Shown here in pieces: positions 6,032 through 14,421 of a stretch of DNA of 14,995 nucleotides (positions are counted from its first letter, which is position 1; every line of letters starts with the position of its first letter). Under the pieces are notes generated by a model. That model was given only the letters and a program-made list of their open reading frames with translations, searched no databases and had not been told where the DNA came from. Origin of the DNA: Bacteroidaceae bacterium (lineage in GTDB: Bacteria; Bacteroidota; Bacteroidia; Bacteroidales; Bacteroidaceae); contig CAAGNV010000030.1 of NCBI GenBank assembly GCA_900771425.1, positions 1 to 14,995 of the forward strand, read 5' to 3'. The translations under genes and the position numbers were made by a program.

Positions 6032-6790
6032 TTGCGTTACTTCATCTATCTCAGTTACGACGGCACCGCCTACCACGGCTGGCAGGTACAGCCCAACGGC
6101 AGGAGCATTCAGGCAGAACTCAACCGTGCTGTCAGCATTCTTTGTGGCGAGCAGACCGAGACCGTCGGTGCAGGGCGTACCGATGCAGGCGTTCATGCCT
6201 CCATGATGGTTGCACACTTCGACTGCGACACCGACAAGGCATCTGACACCGAGCAATTTGCATACAAGCTCAACCGCATTCTGCCTCGCGACATCGCAGT
6301 GCAGCGGGTGGTCAGAGTCAACGACGAAGCCCACGCACGGTTCGGTGCCACGGCACGTACCTACCAGTACCACATACACACCCTCCGCAGCCCTTTCCTC
6401 AACCACTATTCCTACCTTCCGCCCTACCCGCTCGACTTCGGCAAGATGAACGAAGCAGCACGACGTCTGTTCGACTACATCGACTTCACCAGCTTCTCGA
6501 AACTGCACACCGATGTCAAGACCAACAACTGCAAGATTATGAAGGCAGAATGGAGTCAGAACAATGACGGCACATGGGTGTTCACCATTCAAGCCGACCG
6601 ATTCCTACGCAATATGGTTCGTGCCATCGTAGGCACGCTGCTCGACGTAGGACGCGGAGCAATAACCATCGAGCAGTTCTGCCAAATCATCAAGAAGAAA
6701 GACCGTTGTTCTGCAGGCACCAGCGTACCGGGAAACGCTCTGTTCCTTACCGACATCCAGTATCCTGACGACATATTCATCACACCCTAG
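6032..6790 (+). CDS. truA: tRNA pseudouridine(38-40) synthase TruA
   Basis: This 252-residue enzyme converts uridine to pseudouridine at positions 38-40 of the tRNA anticodon arm. The catalytic Asp51 lies in GAGRTDAGVHA. The N-terminus RYFIYLSYDGTAYHGWQVQPN and the C-terminal FLRNMVRAIVGTLLDVGRG region are standard for the family. The best start is TTG at 6032, which gives the normal N-terminus. There is no in-frame ATG between the upstream gene's stop (5954-5956) and this codon, and the frame is the same as that gene's. A non-ATG start with no Shine-Dalgarno suggests modest translation. It is probably co-transcribed with its neighbours. Confidence 0.97.
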   Translation: MRYFIYLSYDGTAYHGWQVQPNGRSIQAELNRAVSILCGEQTETVGAGRTDAGVHASMMVAHFDCDTDKASDTEQFAYKLNRILPRDIAVQRVVRVNDEAHARFGATARTYQYHIHTLRSPFLNHYSYLPPYPLDFGKMNEAARRLFDYIDFTSFSKLHTDVKTNNCKIMKAEWSQNNDGTWVFTIQADRFLRNMVRAIVGTLLDVGRGAITIEQFCQIIKKKDRCSAGTSVPGNALFLTDIQYPDDIFITP

Positions 6791-6820
6791 CCACTAATCC
6801 ATTCATACTACCACTACTCC

Positions 6821-9130
6821 ATGCATTTCAACCACATAGCGCTCTCGTTCCTCATCGGTTTGGCCACAGTCAACACATCTGAAGTCCTCGCTTCTGAACC
6901 TGACTCTACCAAGACCGAGAGCCAGAATAGCGCCATATTTCTCAACGCATCTTCGGACGACAAGCCACGTGAGGTATCACTCGGACTACCCACCAATAAC
7001 CTCTCGGCTGTACCAATCTTTGAGGACGGGCTACCCGTATCGTATTACATCTATCAGTTCTTCCCCTACAAGTCTTGGCACGGAGGAGTAAGTGCTGAAA
7101 AAACCAGTACGATAGGACCGATGTCAACGGCTTTATTGTATGGCGAAGTAGGCAATTACGTCTATAGCATAAACCGCAAGGATGCATGGGAGATAAACGA
7201 AATAAATGATGCCGTACTTCACGGCGCGCTCTCCGCTTCATTCAACAACTACGGACAGATAAAGGCAGACTTCAACCTCAACGGGAATCTCGGTAACGAC
7301 TGGGGCTATTCTGCCAGCGCATACATCAACCGCGACCGTGGTTCAAACCATACCGACTACCCCTACCTACGCGATGAGCATCAGTTCTATAAGGGTGTGA
7401 TATCGAAGCACTTTGGTCGATTTTGCGAGAACCACATGTCGTTGACCTACCAACACGTCAAGTTCACGACATTTCAAGAGAACTATGGTCCTTTCACATT
7501 CGTAGGCGACGGTAGCGTAAAGGAACTCGACGGATTCGACCTCGGAACCGACTCTTATTGGCCAAACCTCAGGTCGTACTCGTTCATGGATTTCAAGACA
7601 GGAGAGATGCAGACACGAGGAATGAAGAACGGCAACCGCGACCGTACCGACCACCTCACTTATTTGCTTTCATGCTCGATTGCCGACAATATGTATTTAA
7701 CATTCCGTAGCCGACTGAAGACTGGGACCTCCAACCGAGGTTCAAGCACACTCGCCGGAATTGAACACATAACGGATGCAGCAAACTATTCGTTTGAAGA
7801 CGGTTCACCATTTACGGGTGACCTCCAGCGCCGAAGCATCCTTTGCTATGACGCAAAAGGCACATCGTGGATGAACTCTGTACGATTTGATATAAATCAT
7901 TTTAAAAGGTTTGAGGAAGAACCCGTATCGCTCATGTATAAAAACACGATTTCGTTTTTATTGGACTACTTCTACAACCAACAAGACGTAACCGTCTCAT
8001 CGGTCAACTTTGCTCATGAGGTAAAGGCCAATCCACAACTGCTTTATTTCCGAGGCGACTCATTCTACAACTTCAATACCTCGGGCGAATACTACAACGG
8101 CCACGAAAACAAGTGGGTAGCCACCATATTCGATAACTGGAGTATAACGCCAACCACTACTCTCAGAGGCTTCGTCCGCGCCGAGCATCTCGCCATTCAC
8201 GGTCGTTCTGCCAACAACAAGGACGGCGACACCAGCAACACCCGCCGCCCTGGCTTCAACCTGACTCAAGGCAAGATCACTCCGTTCAGCGAGAAATTCC
8301 TCAACGGAGCAATCGGCATTAGTTTCAAGAGCAAGATTTGTCGTGGATTGTCATTCATGACAGAAGGCGTCATGACACGTACCAACCGCAACCTATTCAG
8401 TTACGGCGGCTATCTCGATCCTCCGACCACGCCGACTGACACTAAGTACGCGACCATTGGCCTCACGTATGCCAACCGATGGATAAACATCGTGTCACAA
8501 CTGCTCTATATCAATCAGTCGAACATCAACAGCCGCACTTCCTTCCAGCATGCGTTGCAGAAGGAAACGGCAGGTTACCCCGTCGGTTACATCGAGACGA
8601 AGGTGCAGCCTGTAAACTACGACATCGAATCGTTGGGATGGACAACCGACGCCCTGATTACTCCGTTCAAGGGCTTCACCATGCACATGCAGTTAACACT
8701 GCGCAACCCACTCTACCGCAACTACAAGTTCACCCCGACATTCAGCGACGGCGTGACCGAAGTATATGATTTCAGCGGAAACAATGTGACCAACCTACAC
8801 AAGACCGAACTGACGCTCGAGCCTTCGTATAAGTTCGACCGTTGGCGTTTCTGGCTCACAGCACGTTACATCAGCAAGCAATACATCAACAAGACTAACT
8901 CGCTGCACTTCAACGGCCGTTGGGAGACCTTCGCCGGCATAGACTATAAGTTAAGCAACGACAGCCACCTCAGTCTCAACATCATCAACCTACTCAATCA
9001 GAAAGGTGCAAGCGGCACCATCGGTTCTGCCGACCTCGTCGAGGACGCCTCGGGCTATACCAACTACCTGATGTCTGGCACATTCATCCGCCCGTTAACC
9101 ATCGAGTTAGGTTATTCAATGGACTTCTGA
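6821..9130 (+). CDS. TonB-dependent-receptor-like outer-membrane beta-barrel protein
   Basis: The protein has 769 residues with a probable signal peptide (HIALSFLIGLATVNTSEVLA). A short plug-like region follows (VSLGLPTNNLSAVPIFEDGLPVS up to about residue 115). The rest is a long run of alternating polar and aromatic beta strands, ending in IELGYSMDF with the terminal Phe typical of BAM-assembled barrels. There is no carboxypeptidase-regulatory domain and no clear TonB box, and no SusD partner is beside it, so it is not a standard SusC. The substrate cannot be read from sequence. It begins 30 nt after truA and is probably the last gene of that cluster. The hairpin at 9153-9188 follows. Confidence 0.85.
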   Translation: MHFNHIALSFLIGLATVNTSEVLASEPDSTKTESQNSAIFLNASSDDKPREVSLGLPTNNLSAVPIFEDGLPVSYYIYQFFPYKSWHGGVSAEKTSTIGPMSTALLYGEVGNYVYSINRKDAWEINEINDAVLHGALSASFNNYGQIKADFNLNGNLGNDWGYSASAYINRDRGSNHTDYPYLRDEHQFYKGVISKHFGRFCENHMSLTYQHVKFTTFQENYGPFTFVGDGSVKELDGFDLGTDSYWPNLRSYSFMDFKTGEMQTRGMKNGNRDRTDHLTYLLSCSIADNMYLTFRSRLKTGTSNRGSSTLAGIEHITDAANYSFEDGSPFTGDLQRRSILCYDAKGTSWMNSVRFDINHFKRFEEEPVSLMYKNTISFLLDYFYNQQDVTVSSVNFAHEVKANPQLLYFRGDSFYNFNTSGEYYNGHENKWVATIFDNWSITPTTTLRGFVRAEHLAIHGRSANNKDGDTSNTRRPGFNLTQGKITPFSEKFLNGAIGISFKSKICRGLSFMTEGVMTRTNRNLFSYGGYLDPPTTPTDTKYATIGLTYANRWINIVSQLLYINQSNINSRTSFQHALQKETAGYPVGYIETKVQPVNYDIESLGWTTDALITPFKGFTMHMQLTLRNPLYRNYKFTPTFSDGVTEVYDFSGNNVTNLHKTELTLEPSYKFDRWRFWLTARYISKQYINKTNSLHFNGRWETFAGIDYKLSNDSHLSLNIINLLNQKGASGTIGSADLVEDASGYTNYLMSGTFIRPLTIELGYSMDF

Positions 9131-9152
9131 TTGTTTTACTGTACTAACAAGA

Positions 9153-9188
9153 CAACAGGCATCGTACTCATTTGTACGATGCCTGTTG
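9153..9188. terminator. Bidirectional terminator between convergent genes
   Basis: CAACAGGCATCGTAC (9153-9167) and its exact complement (9174-9188) form a perfect 15-bp stem with a six-base loop. It sits 22 nt after the barrel gene and 28 nt after the carboxyltransferase gene. CTGTTTTATG follows on the right. The leftward side has only a weak T-rich tail. Confidence 0.88.
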
Positions 9189-9216
9189 CTGTTTTATGTA
9201 TTGAATGTATTGGCTT

Positions 9217-11001
9217 TTACTTTGCGCGCTTGATGTATGCGATGGCATCACCCTTGCGTACCTTGCCGCCCTGTGGTACTGCGATATCGACGAGTTGTCC
9301 GCCGAGTGCTGCAGGGATTTCGGTGACAAGGCCGTATGCGTTCTCGAAGTAGCAGAAGCGTTCGCCTTCCTTGTACTGCTTGCCGATCTGCGGTGCGATG
9401 CTCTTCTCGCATTCGCCGTCGCCGTTGACCTGCCACATTACCGTACCGTTCTCTGGAGCAACGACTGCGTCGGAGTCTGCATGCTTGAATGCTGTAAGTT
9501 CTTCGAGGCTCAGGCCACCGTTGTTCTTCTGCAGTTCCTTGTCTTTTGCAGCCTGGAGGTCCTTGAGGAAACGTTCCTTGGCGATACCGCTCTTATAGTC
9601 ACGGTACTGGCTCTCGTGCATTGCAAACTCGAAGAGTTCTTCGTCGTCCTGACCACGGTCCCATCCGTTTTCCTTCATTTCCTTGATGAAGCGGTCGAGT
9701 TCGTCTGGGTAGTTGTCCTGAGGGTTCTTGTCAGTGAACTCGTAACCCTTTTCCTTAGCCAGTTCAACTACTTCAGGTGCTACTGTTCCAGGCAACTTAC
9801 CGCTCTTACCGAGAATCATACCCCAGATGCTTGCGTCCATCATTGAGTAACGAGGCTTGCCCATAGACTCAGCGAGGAGGTTCATGAGTGCTATGTTCTT
9901 GACGTACTGGCTGAATGGAGTTACGAGACATGGTGTACCTACCTTAGGCCATACGTATGACACTTCGTTGAAGAGGCGAACCAACAGTGCATCTTCTGAC
10001 AGTGGTTCTTCGCCCTTCTGCTTGCGGTTGTTGTTGATGGCATCCATCACGCCCTTCAGGTCAGCCATCATACTGCCCATCATACCGCCTGGCAGACCAC
10101 ATCCGAGGAGGAGCGACGACATCAGCTTGTTGCTTGGGTTCATGAAGTAGCCGAGGAAGTCATCGATGAATTCCTGAGTGAGCTTGCGAGCCTCCATGTA
10201 AGCGTCCATGTTGATTTCAGGAACGTCGAAGCCGTAGTTCTTCAGCATGCTCTGAACAGAGATGATGTCTGGGTGAACCTTACCCCATGAGAGTGGTTCG
10301 ATGGCTGTATCGATCACGTCGGCACCGTTCTTGCAGACCTCGAGGATGCTTGCCATAGAGAGGCCTGGACCTGAGTGTCCGTGATACTGGATGATGATTT
10401 CAGGGTGCTTGTCCTTGATCATCTTTACCAACTTACCGAGCATAGCTGGCTGACCGATACCTGCCATGTCCTTCAGACAGATTTCAGGAGCACCGGCAGC
10501 GATGAGCTGTTCTGCGATGTCAGCATAATACTCAGCAGTATGGATAGGACTTGTTGTGATACAGAGAGTAGCCTGAGGGGTCATGCCAGCCTCGAGTGCG
10601 TACTTGATAGAAGGTATGATGTTGCGGACATCGTTGAGTCCACAGAAAATACGAGTGATGTCAACACCCTGGGCGTGCTTCACCTTATACATCAACCGAC
10701 GTACGTCAGCAGGCACAGGGAACATACGCAGTGCGTTCAGGCCACGGTCGAGCATGTGAGTCTTGATGCCCACTTCGTTGAACGGCTTGGTAAATGCGCG
10801 TACTGCCTTGTTTGGGTTCTCGCCGTAGAGGAGGTTCACCTGTTCGAAGGCACCGCCGTTAGTCTCTACACGTGCGAAACAGCCCATCTTTATGATAACG
10901 GGAGCAATGCGTTCCAGTTGGTCCTTGCGTGGCTGAAATTTACCACTTGACTGAAACATGTCTCGATAAACAAGACTGAATTGTATCTTTCTTTTTTCCA
11001 T
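9217..11001 (-). CDS. Oxaloacetate decarboxylase alpha/PycB-type carboxyltransferase with lysine-less biotinyl-like domain
   Basis: The protein has 594 residues. The N-terminal HMGL-like carboxyltransferase barrel has the metal Asp motif YRDMFQSSGK, the ICLKDMAGIG lysine loop and the HxH metal site YHGHSGPG. A conserved carboxylase domain follows (GLPGGMMGSMM, TPFSQYVKN, GKLPG, NPQDNYPDELD). Such subunits move carboxyl groups between biotin and pyruvate or oxaloacetate (sometimes methylmalonyl-CoA). Residues from about 515 form a biotinyl-like domain, but AYGLV stands where AMKME is expected, so the biotin lysine is Gly557 (codon at 9331-9333). The enzyme must then use a separate biotin carrier, and none is encoded nearby. 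The gene is monocistronic, with a matching -33/-7 promoter. The exact substrate is uncertain. Confidence 0.9.
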   Translation of the reverse strand: MEKRKIQFSLVYRDMFQSSGKFQPRKDQLERIAPVIIKMGCFARVETNGGAFEQVNLLYGENPNKAVRAFTKPFNEVGIKTHMLDRGLNALRMFPVPADVRRLMYKVKHAQGVDITRIFCGLNDVRNIIPSIKYALEAGMTPQATLCITTSPIHTAEYYADIAEQLIAAGAPEICLKDMAGIGQPAMLGKLVKMIKDKHPEIIIQYHGHSGPGLSMASILEVCKNGADVIDTAIEPLSWGKVHPDIISVQSMLKNYGFDVPEINMDAYMEARKLTQEFIDDFLGYFMNPSNKLMSSLLLGCGLPGGMMGSMMADLKGVMDAINNNRKQKGEEPLSEDALLVRLFNEVSYVWPKVGTPCLVTPFSQYVKNIALMNLLAESMGKPRYSMMDASIWGMILGKSGKLPGTVAPEVVELAKEKGYEFTDKNPQDNYPDELDRFIKEMKENGWDRGQDDEELFEFAMHESQYRDYKSGIAKERFLKDLQAAKDKELQKNNGGLSLEELTAFKHADSDAVVAPENGTVMWQVNGDGECEKSIAPQIGKQYKEGERFCYFENAYGLVTEIPAALGGQLVDIAVPQGGKVRKGDAIAYIKRAK

Positions 11002-11041
11002 CGTTTGGTAATGATTTTGATTGTTTGTGTCTAATTTGTCG

Positions 11042-11073
11042 CAAAGTTAGGTATTTTATTTCGACTATGCAAA
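11042..11073 (-). promoter_or_regulatory. -33/-7 promoter of the carboxyltransferase gene
   Basis: Read leftward it is TTTG (11073-11070), 20 bases, then TAACTTTG (11049-11042), matching both Bacteroidetes vegetative promoter elements. The -7 box ends 40 nt before the start codon, predicting a leader of about 35 nt. It is the only promoter in the window where I find both boxes. Confidence 0.7.
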
Positions 11074-11133
11074 TCTTTTGCGAGATATTAGCAATAAATC
11101 AGCACATAACACGATGACACGAGTCATAAATGA

Positions 11134-11164
11134 GACAGTCCCAAGCTTAAGGCTCGGGACTGTC
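11134..11164 (-). terminator. Terminator of the secreted-protein/small-protein unit
   Basis: GACAGTCCC (11134-11142) pairs perfectly with GGGACTGTC (11156-11164). The stem continues through AGC/GCT after one mismatch around a short loop. It starts 26 nt past the small protein's stop. In the leftward direction a modest T-rich tail (TCATTTATG) follows. Confidence 0.75.
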
Positions 11165-11189
11165 GGGTTATAAACTGGTATTTGGTGAT

Positions 11190-11354
11190 TTACCATTCGT
11201 CAGCATCAAAGCTGTGGTTTCTCTCCTTTGAGAGCTGATCGCCGTCAAATACGTCATTATGGATATTCAGTACACCATCTTTACTACCTTCGCATATTGA
11301 CAATTCTGGAACTGTTACGACTGCATTGATGCATGGTTGAATATATTTCTTCAT
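11190..11354 (-). CDS. 54-residue small protein, function unknown
   Basis: ATG at 11354 to TAA at 11190-11192 encodes 54 residues, from MKKYIQPCINAVVTVPELS to a DADEW end. It is preceded by a perfect AGGAGG with an eight-base gap. The start lies 21 nt after the stop of the large secreted protein, and a terminator lies just downstream, so the two are very probably co-transcribed. The pattern is a basic start, a Pro near position 7, a Val-rich segment, then a polar acidic C-terminal half. It contains Cys8 and Cys21 and no transmembrane helix. From memory, many Prevotella and Bacteroides small proteins share this MKK...P...V layout and D/E/W-rich end, with no established role. A modified-peptide precursor is conceivable, but no modifying enzyme is nearby. 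Confidence 0.75.
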   Translation of the reverse strand: MKKYIQPCINAVVTVPELSICEGSKDGVLNIHNDVFDGDQLSKERNHSFDADEW

Positions 11355-11362
11355 TTGTTTTT

Positions 11363-11368
11363 CCTCCT
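11363..11368 (-). promoter_or_regulatory. Canonical Shine-Dalgarno of the small protein
   Basis: Read leftward this is AGGAGG, eight bases before the ATG at 11354. No other gene whose start is in this window has such a site. Bacteroidetes mostly do not rely on the anti-Shine-Dalgarno, so its presence is notable. Confidence 0.75.
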
Positions 11369-11375
11369 ATATTAT

Positions 11376-14174
11376 TTATTTGTTAAACATTTTCTTTCCG
11401 TTCACGATTACTATGCCCTTATAGTCTTCACCTACTGCCTGACCGTTGAGGTTGTAACGAACAGCGCTTGTCTTCACGTTGCTGATGGCATTGATTGCTG
11501 TTGCATCATCGAATGTGAAGGATGTTGGAGCAACAGCGGATGCTGGAACAGCAAGGACTGCCTTGCCTGCAGCACATTCGGCACTTCCATCTGCATATTG
11601 CTTATAGAAACCTACGTTACCCTCATTATTAGCAAGACGATAATAAACAAAGTCCGGATCGCTGAAAGTCTCAGTTGTGAGAGTACCCACCATCTTGTTA
11701 GCCGATACATCTGTCGTTGGTTCTACAGCTGATTCAGTGAATGTAGCAGTACCTTTTGCACCTTTAAGAACAACGCCTGTTTCTGCACGGATAGTACCTT
11801 TGATTTCATTGAGTTGAGCCTTGTCGCCTGATACTGTAACATAGTATGCTGTTGCACCTTTTACAGTTGCAGCAAATGGAATGTATGCTGTTGCATAACC
11901 TGCAGAGGTGATGTCGACGTTTTGAGTTTGAGGTTCGTTGATAGTATAAGTTGTTGTGACATTAGAATAATTAACCGTAATAGAGCTAATTCTACATGCG
12001 TCACTCGACATAATATAGCCGGTCTTATGTCCAGCAGGTATCGTAAGAGTTACATCATCAAATGCCTCTGAAGAAGTTCCTTTGGCGAGATTTTCTGCTT
12101 CATTGTCACATTCTGAACGGAAAAATAAACTACCACCATATTTACCATTCGAGCCATTGCATACACTATTCAATACTATAGATGTAATATCTCCCGAAAG
12201 AGCAGGTATCTGAATATAACTTGTAGTAGCATTTTTTCTAATCTGTATATAGTATTTTCCATCACCACCATAATTACCACCTTTACAAGCATTGTAATTC
12301 CAGGTGCCATATTTGTTAGTTATATAACCGGTGGAATAAGAATTACTTGTAATTTGTTCGCAGATTTCTTCATTAGTTAATTCTGCTGTAAGTAGATTAC
12401 TGCCTCCTTCAGATTTCTTAAATACAGCATAAAGTATATAGTCATCATCTACAGGAGTCGTTTCTGTAAATAAAACAGGAGGAGTAGTACTCATCGCATA
12501 GTTTTCATCAGTTGTCCATCCTGCGAATTCCCATCCATCAAAACCATCAGGAGTTGGAGCATTTGCTATTGTTTCACCATCGTACACTTCTTCGTCACCA
12601 GCGTCTTCGCCAAGGACAGAATAGAGAACTGTGTGCTTAGGCAATTCAACGAATTTTGCACTTACGAGTACATTGCTTTCTGGCATTGTAAACTTTTTGT
12701 CAACAACTTCTATTTCATCAGTTGTTGTCTCATTCAATACGCAAAGTGAGTTATCTTTCAATGCATAATGAGCATTTGGAGTGATTGTCAATGTGATTTC
12801 TGCACCTGCAACAGCTTCCTCTGCACTAGCAGTAATAGTACCGTTAGTAAGTTCATCAATGTTAATCTCATACTTTGTTGCTGGTATTTCTTCAAAATCA
12901 TCTGCTGTTAATGGAGCAATTTCCTTTGTATCACCGAATTGCATATACATACCCTTTACTTTGTACTTAACTCCATTATTTAGTGTTGGCAATGTAATAA
13001 ATGTGTTATATGGCTTAATCGTATTTGTTCCATCAGTAAAATTAGTACCTTTATATGTCAGTGTTCCGAGGTCAACATATGCGCCTGTATTAACACCTCC
13101 GAGATTTGCGATTGTAGTTTCTATTGTATTCAACGTACCATCATGAGTTACTGTGAGATTATTAGAAGTGGCTGACAGGCTTGTAATTTCTGCAGAACCA
13201 TTATATTTAGTGAGAGCACAATTCACAGTACCACTCAACACATCATTAGCTGCGAAGCCATGTCCTTCTTTATAAATAATGAGTCCCTTGCCATTGTTAT
13301 CAGTAAGATACGCATTATTGCCTTTAACGCCAGAAACAATCCAGTTGTCAAATGTTATCCAATAATAACCAGCCGTTCCAGATGCGTCAAAGACAGCGTC
13401 CATCGATGTAATTGGATAGATTTTAGTATATGTCGCAGTAGCAACAGAGCTATGTTTGCCATCCTTGTAAGCAACAGCCTTGATCGTTGTAGTTTCAGTT
13501 ACATTAAATGGAGCAGAATAAACACTTGAGGCGTCCGTAGGGTCTGTTCCGTCTGTAGTATAACATATTGTAGCACCTTCAGTAGCGCAAGTTATTGTTG
13601 CAGTGGCACTATTCAAGAATGGACCTCCTGCTGGATCGATTATAGGAGTTGCTACTGAATTAGTTTGCTCATAAGTGAGTGACAATTCAGTAATTTGAGC
13701 ATTCTTGTTCGTTACATACAAGTAATACATTGTATTAGCCGAAGTGCCAGACAAATTATAAGTATATGTTGAACTTGTAGTTGACCATGTCTGTATCGCA
13801 CCACCATCAATGTAAGAAGCCGATGATGAACTCGAACTAATTCCAACTTTAGTAGAAGTTGAGCATCCACCTGAATTCTTTGCAACCACTTTTGTAAGTG
13901 CATAACCTTCAATTGCAGGCAAACCAAGTACTGCTGTTGGTGTGAGCATTAAATATCCCGAATTACATTTTACATTCTTGAGTGCAAAAGTGTAACTCGT
14001 ACCATCTAACGTATAAGTATAGTTGGTTAAAGTTGTAGAATTAGCCGTTGGCCAACTACCTGGGTTACTCTTCAAACTAAAAGTAAAAGTTTTCGTCTCT
14101 CCCCACGCATTCCCTACTCCACACAATAATACCAAGGCCAATAAGACCTTAAAGAATGTAATTTTTTGTTTCAT
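11376..14174 (-). CDS. Large secreted mosaic protein with chitobiase-type and InlB-like repeat domains
   Basis: The protein has 932 residues, starting with a signal peptide (MKQKITFFKVLLALVLLCGVGNAWG). I see these segments: a beta-rich domain (about 27-170); a chitobiase/FN3-like domain (about 175-252, ATPIIDPAGG, CYTTDGTDPT, IKAVAYKDG); an OB-like beta domain (about 255-430); a divergent InlB B-type repeat (about 435-508, NGTITAS, MPESNVLVSAKF); a second InlB/Flg_new-like repeat (about 513-586, DGWEFAGWTTD, YILYAVF); another beta domain (about 592-737) ending ISSITVNYS, like the first domain's ITELSLTYE; and a C-terminal part ending RYNLNGQAV, GIVIVNGKKMFNK. That tail resembles Bacteroidetes type IX-like surface-sorting tails. 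No catalytic site is evident, so an adhesin or glycan-binding surface protein is inferred. Its base composition looks more AT-rich than dnaK or truA. Confidence 0.88.
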   Translation of the reverse strand: MKQKITFFKVLLALVLLCGVGNAWGETKTFTFSLKSNPGSWPTANSTTLTNYTYTLDGTSYTFALKNVKCNSGYLMLTPTAVLGLPAIEGYALTKVVAKNSGGCSTSTKVGISSSSSSASYIDGGAIQTWSTTSSTYTYNLSGTSANTMYYLYVTNKNAQITELSLTYEQTNSVATPIIDPAGGPFLNSATATITCATEGATICYTTDGTDPTDASSVYSAPFNVTETTTIKAVAYKDGKHSSVATATYTKIYPITSMDAVFDASGTAGYYWITFDNWIVSGVKGNNAYLTDNNGKGLIIYKEGHGFAANDVLSGTVNCALTKYNGSAEITSLSATSNNLTVTHDGTLNTIETTIANLGGVNTGAYVDLGTLTYKGTNFTDGTNTIKPYNTFITLPTLNNGVKYKVKGMYMQFGDTKEIAPLTADDFEEIPATKYEINIDELTNGTITASAEEAVAGAEITLTITPNAHYALKDNSLCVLNETTTDEIEVVDKKFTMPESNVLVSAKFVELPKHTVLYSVLGEDAGDEEVYDGETIANAPTPDGFDGWEFAGWTTDENYAMSTTPPVLFTETTPVDDDYILYAVFKKSEGGSNLLTAELTNEEICEQITSNSYSTGYITNKYGTWNYNACKGGNYGGDGKYYIQIRKNATTSYIQIPALSGDITSIVLNSVCNGSNGKYGGSLFFRSECDNEAENLAKGTSSEAFDDVTLTIPAGHKTGYIMSSDACRISSITVNYSNVTTTYTINEPQTQNVDITSAGYATAYIPFAATVKGATAYYVTVSGDKAQLNEIKGTIRAETGVVLKGAKGTATFTESAVEPTTDVSANKMVGTLTTETFSDPDFVYYRLANNEGNVGFYKQYADGSAECAAGKAVLAVPASAVAPTSFTFDDATAINAISNVKTSAVRYNLNGQAVGEDYKGIVIVNGKKMFNK

Positions 14175-14421
14175 AATGAATTTTGTTTATTTGTTGAATA
14201 TTAATTAATATGATTCGATTAAGCCTATGAGTGACCGCTGCCACTATACCGAGTGCAAAGGTAAGAAAAATCATTCAATTTGCTATCGTTTTCATTGATA
14301 AATCATCATGAATGGTTGATAATTGATAGTATATGGTTACTTTTTGCTATCATGGAGCATGTAAAACAATTAATAATTAATAATTCATAATTAGTACTGG
14401 TGCGATAAATTCGCATGTTTA
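14175..14421. other. Upstream region of the secreted-protein gene and 3' flank of the IS
   Basis: This holds the -7 element at 14256-14263 and a stretch with repeated TTGCTATC (about 14280 and 14346) and GATAAT/GATAGT sequence. An AT-rich repeat of TAATTAATAATTCATAATTA type follows at about 14370-14393, then TGCGATAAATTCGCA at 14401-14415, a small palindrome near the transposase stop. The last may belong to the terminal repeat of the insertion sequence, which cannot be confirmed without its other end. Confidence 0.4.
14256..14263 (-). promoter_or_regulatory. -7 element of the secreted-protein gene
   Basis: Read leftward it is TACCTTTG, an exact TAnnTTTG match about 80 nt before ATG 14174, predicting a leader of roughly 75 nt. 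No matching TTTG -33 box lies at the standard spacing. Confidence 0.5.

Noticed and set aside
6005..6592. 195-codon open frame on the minus strand
   Set aside because: It is antisense to truA, whose motifs are unambiguous, and it is Val/Cys-rich as expected of a shadow frame.
9205..9846. 213-codon open frame on the plus strand
   Set aside because: It is antisense to the well-supported carboxyltransferase gene and begins inside the terminator region. Its composition follows from the opposite strand's codon bias.
14370..14393. TAATTAATAATTCATAATTA-type repeat as a regulatory site
   Set aside because: Simple AT-rich repetition of this kind is common in low-GC intergenic DNA, and no symmetry or spacing points to a function.
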